Shown here: positions 1 through 6,713 of the stretch, in pieces
Numbering within the stretch: position 1 is the stretch's first letter
How the letters are laid out: every line of letters starts with the position of its first letter
Source: Planctomycetota bacterium
Lineage (GTDB): Bacteria > Planctomycetota > Brocadiia > Brocadiales > Bathyanammoxibiaceae
DNA: 8,677 nt
Assembly: GCA_030623665.1 (NCBI GenBank)
Contig: JAUXLO010000073.1
Span: 1-8,677, forward strand
Direction of reading: 5' to 3'
The notes under the pieces: model-generated
Database searches by the model: none
Told to the model about the DNA's origin: nothing
Seen by the model: only the letters and a program-made list of their open reading frames with translations
Translations under genes and position numbers: made by a program

Positions 1-22
1 ATCCACTCGCAAAACGACTAAG

Positions 23-64
23 AAAAAAAGAATTTGATATGGTTCAGATTAGGTAAGCATCAAA
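23..64 (-). terminator. Weak candidate terminator of the lipid operon
   Basis: On the minus strand, about 90 bases past the radical SAM stop, TTTGAT and ATCAAA (64-59 and 38-33) can pair as a 6-bp AT-rich stem with a 20-base loop, followed shortly by seven T (29-23). The T run is convincing; the stem is weak and the loop long. Confidence 0.22.
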
Positions 65-151
65 CTCACTTAGCACAATTCAACCCTGAAAAGTCTTCTA
101 CTATACCCTAAGCTTCAGCCCTGTAGCACTGTGCAATTCCCAACTTTCTAA

Positions 152-1594
152 CTACGCAGGTATGGAGATGGTTTTTTCCTGGGTGGCGTAGGTGTCTTTA
201 TAATAATCGCCAGACTCTTGCAGCTTGTGCAGGTTGTCAAGCACCTGGGTGAAGACCTGGTCCCAGTCCTGGCTGACCCTGAGTGCGAACATGGAGTTGC
301 GCGGGTTGCCGGTCTCCTTGATGGTGCTCCTGAACCTCATGCGGATGTTGTCGCCGGCGTATACGTTGTCGTAGACGTATTGCATGCCGTTCACAAAATC
401 GTCCAGGGTCATGTCAACGAACCTGTGGACCACGTGTGCGGTCTCGTAATATTCCCAGTCCTCCGGCATGTTCCTGCGGAAGAGCCTCTTTTCCGAGTCC
501 AGCCTGTAGAATAGGGGCGTCTTGGGGAACGGGCAGTCAAGACCGTAGGTCAGGATGTCCACCTTGCAGTCGTGGACGAAATCGACCATCTTCTTGAACG
601 AGTCCTTGCCGTCGCCGTCTGCGCCGAATACCACGGAGGCCCAGACGATGAGGCCGGCGTCGTGTATCTTCCTTATGCAGTCTTTATAATTAGTCGTCCC
701 CAGCCTCAGGTTCACCCTTTTGCCCATCTTCTTGAGCACCTCTTCGTTGGTGCTCTCTATGCCGACGAGGAAGCCGAAATTGCCTGACTTGGCCATCAGG
801 TCAAGGGCCTCCGCGTCCTGGGAGATGTTAAGGGCGGTAAAGCCCAGCCAGTCCTTCTTGAGGTCTCTCTCTATCATCCCGCGGAAGAGGTTCTTGGCGC
901 GGCGGGCGGAGGCATCGCTGTGGCCGTAGAAGTTGTCCTCTGCGAACATGAGGCCCTTGTAATCGGTGGCGGCCATCTCGTCGAGCACGTCCTCATACGG
1001 CCTCTCTCTGAACTTCTGGCCCTGGAAGGTGGGCACGCTGCAGAAATCGCAGCGGTTGGGGCAGCCTTTGGTCGTAATTATAGAAGAGAACTTGTAGCCG
1101 TACCTACGCTTCAACAGTTCTCTGTCCGGATATACCTTTTTGAGTACCGAGAGGTTCGGGAGGCCGGCGTCGTACCGTCTCTGGAGCTTCCCGTTCTCAA
1201 AGTCCTTTATGACCTGCGGCCATACAGTCTCCACCTCACCCGTAACAACCGTGTCCACGTACTGAAGGGCCTCCTCCGGGGATACGGAGGCGTGTATGCC
1301 GCCCATTATCGTGGTGGAGCCGAGCTTTTTTGCCGCCTGGGCAATCTTGTAGGCCCTCGGGGCCTGATAGGTGAGTGCGGTAATGGCTACCACGTCAGGG
1401 GGGTCAAAGGTTATGTTTCCGCCGTCATCCATTGCCGGCTCGATGTTCTCGTCAATGACATCGAACTCCCAGTCGTCGCCCGGCGTGAGGGCAGCAATGT
1501 AGCCCAGATTTAAGGGCATCTGGACTATCACAGATATGCTTTCCTCGCCGTGACGGCCTGGAGGATGAGGGTTTATGAGCATCATCTTCTTCAT
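152..1594 (-). CDS. Radical SAM enzyme with N-terminal cobalamin-binding-like domain
   Basis: 480 aa, last gene of the operon. Residues about 1-130 look like the B12-binding fold of the BchE/HpnJ-style radical SAM family: a hydrophobic start, DEN at 48-50, a GG-I-H segment at 98-101 and VTGE at 117-120. The cobalamin-ligating DxHxxG motif is absent, so any cobalamin would bind without a protein His ligand. The core has the radical SAM cluster motif CPNRCDFC (Cys178, Cys182, Cys185; CxxxCxxC), then AEDN near 218-221 and GIES near 278-281, consistent with a TIM barrel. The region after about 370 resembles the C-terminal extension of this subfamily. No signal peptide or membrane segment is seen, so it is probably cytosolic. 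The start lies 4 bases after the preceding stop, indicating translational coupling. Met4 and Met5 are alternative starts better spaced from the AAGG. Family call is firm; the reaction is unknown. In this context, ring formation or another radical step on an acyl chain is an inference. Confidence 0.92.
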   Translation of the reverse strand: MKKMMLINPHPPGRHGEESISVIVQMPLNLGYIAALTPGDDWEFDVIDENIEPAMDDGGNITFDPPDVVAITALTYQAPRAYKIAQAAKKLGSTTIMGGIHASVSPEEALQYVDTVVTGEVETVWPQVIKDFENGKLQRRYDAGLPNLSVLKKVYPDRELLKRRYGYKFSSIITTKGCPNRCDFCSVPTFQGQKFRERPYEDVLDEMAATDYKGLMFAEDNFYGHSDASARRAKNLFRGMIERDLKKDWLGFTALNISQDAEALDLMAKSGNFGFLVGIESTNEEVLKKMGKRVNLRLGTTNYKDCIRKIHDAGLIVWASVVFGADGDGKDSFKKMVDFVHDCKVDILTYGLDCPFPKTPLFYRLDSEKRLFRRNMPEDWEYYETAHVVHRFVDMTLDDFVNGMQYVYDNVYAGDNIRMRFRSTIKETGNPRNSMFALRVSQDWDQVFTQVLDNLHKLQESGDYYKDTYATQEKTISIPA

Positions 1595-1598
1595 AACC

Positions 1599-3026
1599 TT
1601 ATCTCTCGTTTCTTAGTATCATGTTTGCCACGCGCCAACCCGAAGACACAACGGCACATACCCCCGGTCCCGGGTTGGTCCAATGCCCGGCCAGATATAA
1701 GTTATCCACGGGCGTTTTATTGCCGGGTCTGCCCGGGCCGCTCTGTTCCAGTGTGACGGCCCACCCGTATGCAGCGCCCTTTGAGTTCAGCGTATAGCGC
1801 TCAAGGGTCCTGGGCGTTGCCGCCTCTATTACCTCGATGTGCTTGGATAAGTTCGGCACAAAGTCCTCAAGGTAGCGTATTGTACCCTTGGTGTGTCTAT
1901 CTTTCAAGTCTTTCCAGTCCTCAATGTCATCGTATTTTTCCTCTATGGTGGCTACGACCGTTATCTCCTGCCCGCCCTTCGGGGCAAGCGACTTATCTAC
2001 CTTGGTCGGCGCTGATATGTACTTCCACTGGTCGTTTGGGCTATGATAAAACCCCCTCCTGAAATCACTTAGGTCTAGCGCAGGGTCCAGGCCCAGATAC
2101 AGGAGAAAATAAGAGGGGCTTACCTTCATGCCTCTCATCCTGTCCAGATATGTGCGGTCAACCTCTTCCTTTATCAGGTCAAAGAACGTCTGTCTGGCGT
2201 CAATGTTTGAGACAACATACTCTGCCGAAATCTCTTTGCCGCTGTCCAGTCTTACCCCTGTCACCCTGTTGTCCTTAAGAAATATCTCCTCTACCCTGGA
2301 AGACAGGAGCAGGTCGCCTCCCGAATCTCTGAGGCTCCTGGCGAAGGCGTTTGCAAAGTTTTGTGTACCTCCCTTTGGATAGAAGGCGCCGTCTCTGAGG
2401 TAGTTTACCAGCATCTGGCACATGCCTGTGCTTGAGATCTCGCGTGCCGGTGAACCCAGATAGCCCCACTGGCCTGCCAGTACGGTCTTCAGCTCCGGGT
2501 CATCGAAGAAGCTGTCGAGCATGGCCCCGTAGGTATGTCCCCTGTGTCTCTCCAGTGTGGGGCTGTTCTCAGATTCGTTTATTATGGCCCTGTAGAGCTT
2601 TATAAGCTCATCAAAGAATCTGGATATATTTTCCTTCTCCGCCGGGTATCGCTGTTGTAATGACGACTTATAGCTATCGATGTCCGCCGGTATGTCTATA
2701 GAGAATGAGGGGAAGACGAGGCTGTCCATGGGGTCCAGCCCAAAGAATTCCAGCTCGATCCCCAGCTCCTTCATACATCTGCCCACTATACTGTGCTTGC
2801 TGCAGCCCCCGATGTGATGGACGGCGGAATCGAATACGTACCCCTTTCTCTTAAATGACGTGCAGTAGCCCCCGGGGATGTTATGCTGCTCTACTACTAA
2901 CGTCTTCTTGCCGCTCTTGGCAAGGAAGGCGCCAGAGACAAGTCCGCCTATACCCGCTCCAATTATAATGACGTCATATTTGCTCTGCAGCTGAGTCTTC
3001 TTTATGGAAAGACCGTGTTCCGCCAT
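1599..3026 (-). CDS. Phytoene desaturase / carotene isomerase-like FAD oxidoreductase
   Basis: 475 aa, typical length for the CrtI/CrtISO/RetSat superfamily. The N-terminus has the Rossmann dinucleotide-binding motif GAGIGG (23-28), with the ribose-binding Glu46 at the end of the second beta strand, followed by PGGYC (51-55). FDSAVHHIGG (65-74) resembles the CrtISO and retinol-saturase branch. The C-terminus carries the second FAD motif, YLAGHWTNPGPGV (about 444-456). Known members desaturate, saturate or isomerise polyenes. Here it sits between a FabF-like gene (2-base gap) and a radical SAM gene (4-base gap), so its substrate is more likely a polyunsaturated acyl chain than a carotenoid: no phytoene synthase or other carotenoid gene is in the window. 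There is no clear Shine-Dalgarno sequence, so translation probably depends on coupling to the upstream gene. Family assignment is strong; whether it desaturates, saturates or isomerises cannot be told from sequence. Confidence 0.92.
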   Translation of the reverse strand: MAEHGLSIKKTQLQSKYDVIIIGAGIGGLVSGAFLAKSGKKTLVVEQHNIPGGYCTSFKRKGYVFDSAVHHIGGCSKHSIVGRCMKELGIELEFFGLDPMDSLVFPSFSIDIPADIDSYKSSLQQRYPAEKENISRFFDELIKLYRAIINESENSPTLERHRGHTYGAMLDSFFDDPELKTVLAGQWGYLGSPAREISSTGMCQMLVNYLRDGAFYPKGGTQNFANAFARSLRDSGGDLLLSSRVEEIFLKDNRVTGVRLDSGKEISAEYVVSNIDARQTFFDLIKEEVDRTYLDRMRGMKVSPSYFLLYLGLDPALDLSDFRRGFYHSPNDQWKYISAPTKVDKSLAPKGGQEITVVATIEEKYDDIEDWKDLKDRHTKGTIRYLEDFVPNLSKHIEVIEAATPRTLERYTLNSKGAAYGWAVTLEQSGPGRPGNKTPVDNLYLAGHWTNPGPGVCAVVSSGWRVANMILRNER

Positions 3027-3028
3027 TT

Positions 3029-4258
3029 CTAAGAGTATTTGGACATTACCAGGGCAGAGCAGTTACCCGTATAGGAAAACGACTCTACGAGCACATGCCC
3101 CACCTGTGCCTGTCTCTTTTTATTCGGCACGTAGTCCAGGTCACACTCAGGGTCAGACTCTTTATAGTTAATCGTAGGGGGGATGAATCCCGTATTGATT
3201 GACATGACCGAGGCCACGCACTGCATTGCCCCTGAGGCGTCCAGGCATTCTCCCGTCATGGATTTTATGGCGCTTACAGGTATCTTATTTGCGAGACTGC
3301 CGAAGGATTCCTTTATAACAATGTTCTCCATCCTGTCACCATTGATACTTGAGTTGGCATTGGCATATATCAGGGAAATGTCCTTCGGCTTGAGTCCGGC
3401 GCTGTCGAGTGCCATAGAAACAGCCCTTACACCTCCCTCCTGGTCCCCACCGTGCCAGTTGGGATTAAAGCTGGTTCCATAACCTTTAACCTCTGCATAT
3501 ATCTTGGCGCCCCTTGCCTGAGCATCTTCCAGGCATTCAAGAAGCAGGAGCGCGGCACCCTCACCCAGTACTATGCCGTTACGTCTTTTATCGAAAGGGG
3601 CACATATCTCCGTATTGTTGTCCGCGTTCTTACTTCCGGAAAGTACGCCCGCCTTGCAGGCCGCCCAGAATATATTGCTGGTTAGTCCGTATACACCGCC
3701 GGCCATCACAACCTTTACCCTGCCTAGCTTAAGAAAGTCGGATGCGCAGATTACTGCGTCCACGCCGCTTGATTCACCGGTAGAGATAGTGGAATTAAGC
3801 CCTTTCGCCTTGCAGAATATCGAGGCACGACTGGCAGGGGCATTTAAGACCGTGTTGGGGAAGTCCATCGGGTTAACATAATTGGGCCCCTCATTTAGGG
3901 CCTCCATGTCAAAGGTGCTTATGCTGTCAATACTCCCAAAGGTAGAGCCGAGAACTATACCCAAGTCCTCCTCCTTGTACACGTTATTAAGTTTGGCGTC
4001 CTCTACGCACATACTCGAGGTCGCAGTAACCAGGAGAGACGTCCTGTCAAAATGCCGTAGGCCCTTCTTGCCCAGGAACTTGCTGGGGTCAAAGTCTGAG
4101 ATCTCACCGGCCTTTTTGGAGTTATAATTACCTACATCAAAAAGACTTACGGGTCTTATACCGGAGACGCCGTTCTGCAGGCTCTCCCAGAAACTCTCCT
4201 TGCCGACACCGACAGGGCTTATAATGCCTATACCTGTAACTACTATCCTCTTTCCCAT
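3029..4258 (-). CDS. FabF-like protein lacking the ketosynthase catalytic triad (chain-length-factor-like)
   Basis: About 409 aa from the ATG chosen here, which gives the usual family start MGKRIVVTGIG. A TTG 24 bases upstream (4280-4282) would add 8 residues; there is no strong ribosome site for either. It has the full-length thiolase fold of KAS II and is clearly a paralogue of the upstream FabF: both end with a DPEC(N/D)LDYVPN segment. All three catalytic positions differ. Numbered from the TTG start, the nucleophile Cys of TACASG is Glu170 (STGESSG), the HGTST histidine is Asn308 (YANANSS), and the GHxxGA histidine is Glu345 (MTGECLDASG). The adjacent Lys340 is kept. The C-terminal GFGGTN gate loop is also changed (SYTGNC). 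It cannot do normal Claisen condensation. By analogy with KS-beta/CLF of type II polyketide systems it may pair with the upstream ketosynthase, set chain length, or decarboxylate malonyl-ACP. That role is inference; the residue losses are read directly. Confidence 0.9.
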   Translation of the reverse strand: MGKRIVVTGIGIISPVGVGKESFWESLQNGVSGIRPVSLFDVGNYNSKKAGEISDFDPSKFLGKKGLRHFDRTSLLVTATSSMCVEDAKLNNVYKEEDLGIVLGSTFGSIDSISTFDMEALNEGPNYVNPMDFPNTVLNAPASRASIFCKAKGLNSTISTGESSGVDAVICASDFLKLGRVKVVMAGGVYGLTSNIFWAACKAGVLSGSKNADNNTEICAPFDKRRNGIVLGEGAALLLLECLEDAQARGAKIYAEVKGYGTSFNPNWHGGDQEGGVRAVSMALDSAGLKPKDISLIYANANSSINGDRMENIVIKESFGSLANKIPVSAIKSMTGECLDASGAMQCVASVMSINTGFIPPTINYKESDPECDLDYVPNKKRQAQVGHVLVESFSYTGNCSALVMSKYS

Positions 4259-4324
4259 TAGCCTGTTTGTCTCATAGGTCAAAGATTGAGAACGGTTGGA
4301 TGAAGACTGTCGCTAACTGGCCAC

Positions 4325-5545
4325 TCAATTAAGGAACTTCTTGACTACCAGACAGCTGTTGTTACCACCGAAGGCGTACGCAGTGTTAAGGGCGATGTCT
4401 ACGCGGTGCTCTCGCGAGACGTTCGGCACATAGTCCAGGTTGCACTCGGGGTCTTTTGTCTCGTAGTTCATAGTGGGTGGGACTTTATCGTTTTTGACCG
4501 TCAGCGCACAAGCAATCGCTTCTATGGCACTTGCGGCCCCCATAGTATGGCCCATCATGGATTTTATTGAACTCACCATGAGCTTGTTGGCATGCTCGCC
4601 AAACACCTTCTTTATGGAAATAGTTTCTGCTTTATCGTTTGCAACGGTGCCAGTGCCGTGGGCGCTGATATACTGTACGTCCTCGGGGTTAATCCGGGCA
4701 TCTTGTAGGGCATTCTTAACGCATGAGATTACGCCGTCACCCTCAGGGTGAGGGATGGTGATGTGATAGCCGTCGCAACTCAGACCGTAACCTATAATCT
4801 CCGCGTAAATGTCCACTCCCCTTGCCCGCGCGCTGTCTAGAGATTCGAGTAGCAGTATGCCTGCCCCCTCCCCGATTAACATCCCTTTCCGGTTCTTGTC
4901 AAAGGGCCGACATACGTCCGGTGCCACCGCGGCAAGGCGGCTGAAGCCCGTAAAAGCCACCTTTGAGAACGGGTCTGAACCGCCCGCAAACATAAAATCC
5001 ACCCTCCCCAACTTTATGAGGTCACAGGCGTAACCGATGGCGTAGTTGCCTGCGGCGCACGCGGTGGGGATTATAGTGTTGGAGCCTTTAAATCCAAATA
5101 CCTTAGCTATGTTAGCGGGTATGTTGTTGCACGGGTGCAGGAGAAAAAGCTGGCTGTCTATCTGATCCTCGTCCTGTTTGTGTCTGAGGGAGTCTATCTT
5201 TTCGAGTATCTGTATCTCGCCGCCGGTAGTCCCGACAGAGACACCTATCCTCTCGGGGTTTACCTTGTTCAGGTCAAGTTGCGAATCGTCCAGCGCTATC
5301 TTGGTGGCAGCTATAGCAAGCTGAGAACCCTTTCCAAGACCCTCAATTGAACCATTATCTATATAGTCGTGAAAGTCAAAGTCCTTTACCTCACACCCCT
5401 TGTGAACCTTGTGTTGGGACGTGTCAAAACATGTAACGTCATCGACACCGGATTTGCCTGCAAGTATCGCCTCCCAAAAGGCATCCCTGCCCGAACCTAC
5501 AGGTGTTATCGACCCGATGCCTGTAATGACTATGCGCTTATTCAT
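4325..5545 (-). CDS. fabF: 3-oxoacyl-[acyl-carrier-protein] synthase II type ketosynthase
   Basis: 406 aa, matching the family length. It extends acyl-ACP by decarboxylative condensation with malonyl-ACP in the cytosol. The triad is complete: Cys163 in TACAAG, His296 in AHGTGT and His333 in MGHTMGA, with conserved Lys328 in KSM. The glycine-rich loop AFGGNN is at 391-396. The start is the ATG giving [11 protein letters not shown], with AGGAG 4 bases upstream. The open frame continues 31 codons further upstream but would overlap the end of fabZ and adds sequence unlike the family, so I reject that extension. It lies 13 bases after fabZ and 66 bases before the triad-less paralogue. The pairing of a competent and a degenerate ketosynthase suggests a heterodimer. 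It may be a dedicated secondary-lipid synthase rather than the housekeeping FabF, judged from its neighbours. Confidence 0.94.
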   Translation of the reverse strand: MNKRIVITGIGSITPVGSGRDAFWEAILAGKSGVDDVTCFDTSQHKVHKGCEVKDFDFHDYIDNGSIEGLGKGSQLAIAATKIALDDSQLDLNKVNPERIGVSVGTTGGEIQILEKIDSLRHKQDEDQIDSQLFLLHPCNNIPANIAKVFGFKGSNTIIPTACAAGNYAIGYACDLIKLGRVDFMFAGGSDPFSKVAFTGFSRLAAVAPDVCRPFDKNRKGMLIGEGAGILLLESLDSARARGVDIYAEIIGYGLSCDGYHITIPHPEGDGVISCVKNALQDARINPEDVQYISAHGTGTVANDKAETISIKKVFGEHANKLMVSSIKSMMGHTMGAASAIEAIACALTVKNDKVPPTMNYETKDPECNLDYVPNVSREHRVDIALNTAYAFGGNNSCLVVKKFLN

Positions 5546-5549
5546 ACTA

Positions 5550-5554
5550 CTCCT
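5550..5554 (-). promoter_or_regulatory. Ribosome binding site of fabF
   Basis: AGGAG on the minus strand, 4 bases before the ATG at 5543-5545. It decides the start against a longer open frame that runs back into fabZ. Confidence 0.6.
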
Positions 5555-5558
5555 AACC

Positions 5559-6008
5559 TTAACCAAGGGAAGTTTTATCAGACGTGGCGAAGGTGAATGA
5601 GGCCTTGGCAACTGTATTCTCCCCGACCTTTGCAACACCTTTCACCATGGCGGCATTAGAGATGACTTTTTCTACGTTTATCTCCAAAGATAGTTGATCC
5701 CCGGGGAAAATCGGCTTCAAGAAGTTTGCTTTTACTGAGGCCAGCAGGAAGACTGCATCCGGGTTGTCGTTCTGTTTGAAGCTTTTTTTGAAGAGTATTA
5801 TTGATGCCTGAGCCAGGGCCTCCAAGGTAAGGGCCCCAGGCATTATGGCGTATTCTGGAAAGTGTCCAACGAAGTAAGGTTCGTTTCCGGAGACATTCTT
5901 AAGGCATACTATTTTCTTTCCCTCCTCTAATTCAACGACTTTATCTATGAATAGGAAGGGGTAGCGTTGAGGGACGAGCTTCTTTACCTCCTCAAAATTC
6001 ATTATCAT
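5559..6008 (-). CDS. fabZ: FabZ-type 3-hydroxyacyl-ACP dehydratase
   Basis: 149 aa, the normal length for a single hotdog-fold FabZ. It removes water from 3-hydroxyacyl-ACP to give trans-2-enoyl-ACP. The catalytic His49 lies in [11 protein letters not shown] (48-58) and the catalytic Glu63 in TLEALAQ (61-67). The N-terminal [10 protein letters not shown] (13-22) and [11 protein letters not shown] (96-106) are typical family segments; the usual His of PHRYPF is Gln14 here. No FabA isomerase signature was recognised. It follows the ACP gene after 29 bases and precedes fabF by 13, so it belongs to the same transcript. The start ATG has a GGGGG run 6 bases upstream; Met3 is an alternative. As no enoyl reductase lies in the window, its products could remain unsaturated in this pathway, which is an inference from absence. 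Confidence 0.94.
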   Translation of the reverse strand: MIMNFEEVKKLVPQRYPFLFIDKVVELEEGKKIVCLKNVSGNEPYFVGHFPEYAIMPGALTLEALAQASIILFKKSFKQNDNPDAVFLLASVKANFLKPIFPGDQLSLEINVEKVISNAAMVKGVAKVGENTVAKASFTFATSDKTSLG

Positions 6009-6037
6009 ATAGGCCCCCGTTGCCGTGCGTTCCGGGC

Positions 6038-6313
6038 CTAGGCCTTTTGCAGCCTTCCACTTTCAGTCAGCACTTCCTTGGTCATATCCATGGTAGCCGT
6101 CAGAGAGGTAATGTCTACCAGCTTCTCCTCCGGTATCTGAATCTTAAACTTCTTCTCAATAAGCGCCAATATCTCCAGGGCTAAGAGGGAGTCTATCTCT
6201 AACTCCTTAAAAAAATTGGCGTCTCTTTTGTTCCAAATCTCGTCCTTGTCCACTTCCGTTACTTCCGCAACAATGGACGTTACCTCTTTTTCAATATCTT
6301 CTGCGTTCAACAC
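6038..6313 (-). CDS. Acyl carrier protein, first gene of the operon
   Basis: 91 aa, acidic and helical, typical of an ACP. The 4'-phosphopantetheine attachment serine is Ser42 in EIDSLLALEI (39-48), within the usual D-S-L motif at the start of helix II. Helix III and the tail follow (LVDITSLTATM, 65-75). It should carry acyl intermediates for the downstream dehydratase and ketosynthases, and is probably a dedicated ACP rather than housekeeping AcpP because it heads this specialised operon. The GTG start given here is only 2 bases from a perfect AAGGAGG. The next codon is TTG (6308-6310), spaced 5 bases from AGGAGG, which is closer to ideal, so the protein may really begin one residue later. 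No ATG start exists in frame upstream. Confidence 0.9.
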   Translation of the reverse strand: MLNAEDIEKEVTSIVAEVTEVDKDEIWNKRDANFFKELEIDSLLALEILALIEKKFKIQIPEEKLVDITSLTATMDMTKEVLTESGRLQKA

Positions 6314-6315
6314 TT

Positions 6316-6322
6316 CCTCCTT
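6316..6322 (-). promoter_or_regulatory. Strong ribosome binding site of the ACP gene
   Basis: A perfect AAGGAGG on the minus strand. It sits 2 bases from the GTG and 5 bases from the next codon TTG, so it leaves the exact first codon open. It is the strongest ribosome site of the operon, fitting an ACP needed in excess over its enzymes. Confidence 0.75.
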
Positions 6323-6327
6323 GTGGT

Positions 6328-6356
6328 ATTGTATTATATACCGACAAAAAAGACAA
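6328..6356 (-). promoter_or_regulatory. Possible sigma70-like promoter of the ACP-to-radical-SAM operon
   Basis: On the minus strand TTGTCT (6351-6356, 4 of 6 consensus) and TACAAT (6328-6333, 5 of 6) are separated by 17 bases. An overlapping perfect TATAAT (6333-6338) lies 5 bases further upstream but lacks a well-spaced -35. Either would give a very short leader that barely includes the ribosome site, so the assignment is tentative. Confidence 0.35.
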
Positions 6357-6374
6357 AATAGCAGCCCTGACGAT

Positions 6375-6420
6375 ATAGCCCCAACCCTTCAAATCGTTTA
6401 TCATATACCATAGCCCCAAC
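6375..6420. repeat. Pair of 11-base direct repeats ATAGCCCCAAC
   Basis: Exact copies at 6375-6385 and 6410-6420, 35 bases start to start. They lie just upstream of the possible operon promoter and far upstream of hemL. Tandem copies in a divergent control region could bind a regulator, but no regulator gene is nearby and chance cannot be excluded. Confidence 0.4.
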
Positions 6421-6463
6421 TATGTTGTCAATAGCAATCTTAGACCTGAAGGAGGGAGTCCTA

Positions 6464-6523
6464 ATGACATATGACCAAAACTTTAGACGAGATGACGAGC
6501 TATCATCTAAGGGCGCCACTTGA
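6464..6523 (+). CDS. Possible 19-codon small open reading frame
   Basis: ATG to TGA, encoding MTYDQNFRRDDELSSKGAT, a polar charged peptide with no membrane segment. Its support is AAGGAGGG at 6449-6456, with GGAGG spaced 8 bases from the ATG, as good a ribosome site as any in the window. A TTGTCA occurs at 6425-6430 but no matching -10 is seen. It ends about 140 bases before the hemL promoter, so a classic leader-peptide role for hemL is unlikely unless transcripts read through. I do not recognise it. It could be a small protein, a gene remnant or coincidence. Confidence 0.25.
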   Translation: MTYDQNFRRDDELSSKGAT

Positions 6524-6665
6524 AATTTTTGTGTAATTGCTATTAATCCGAAAACAATACGCCGCAGCAAACATTTCGCAGAGGCATCCCCTTAAACCAC
6601 GAGGGTTTTTCTGTTTCATATTTCATAACTCTACTGAGCCGTCTGTTTCTTGCAGTCTAAAGCCC

Positions 6666-6693
6666 TTGACAAAGCCTTACTATTATGTAAAAT
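6666..6693 (+). promoter_or_regulatory. Sigma70-like promoter of hemL
   Basis: A perfect -35 TTGACA (6666-6671) and -10 TAAAAT (6688-6693, 5 of 6) are separated by 16 bases, with TG immediately before the -10. Transcription would start near 6700, giving a leader of about 25 bases that contains the GGAG ribosome site and leads to the TTG at 6726. Confidence 0.65.
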
Positions 6694-6713
6694 TGCAGCT
6701 TTGCCTAGGTTAC

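Larger units (their letters stand above)
6357..6665. other. Divergent intergenic region
   Basis: AT-rich spacer between the lipid operon and hemL. It holds an 11-base direct repeat, a 19-codon frame with a strong ribosome site (both listed separately) and a weak hairpin, AAACC/GGTTT at 6594-6608, with a run of five T that overlaps its right arm. Longer frames on both strands use TTG starts, lack ribosome sites and family features, and look random. I see no tRNA, CRISPR or mobile element. Confidence 0.6.

Noticed and set aside
73..144. Two similar stretches around GCACAATTCAACCC and GTGCAATTCCCAAC near the left end
   Set aside because: Imperfect and short, neither a clear direct nor inverted repeat; probably chance.
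920..1513. 197-codon plus-strand frame opposite the radical SAM gene
   Set aside because: Antisense shadow of a well-supported gene, with no family features or ribosome site of its own.
3029..4282. The triad-less FabF as a pseudogene
   Set aside because: The frame is intact, full length, tightly packed in the operon, and the changed residues are specific to catalytic positions while the fold motifs remain.
4285..4329. Inverted repeat ATTGAG/CTCAAT in the gap between the two fabF-like genes
   Set aside because: Six-base stem with a 33-base loop and no T run; too weak to call a terminator or processing site.
5546..5638. 31-codon N-terminal extension of fabF overlapping the end of fabZ
   Set aside because: The extension is Pro/Ser/Arg-rich, unlike any FabF N-terminus, and the ATG at 5543-5545 has a good AGGAG.
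6334..6570. 78-codon minus-strand frame in the divergent region
   Set aside because: TTG start, no ribosome site, no recognisable domain, and it overlaps the proposed operon promoter.
6594..6610. Hairpin AAACC/GGTTT with a T run between the small frame and hemL
   Set aside because: Five-base AT-rich stem and the T run is mostly part of the stem; not a credible terminator.
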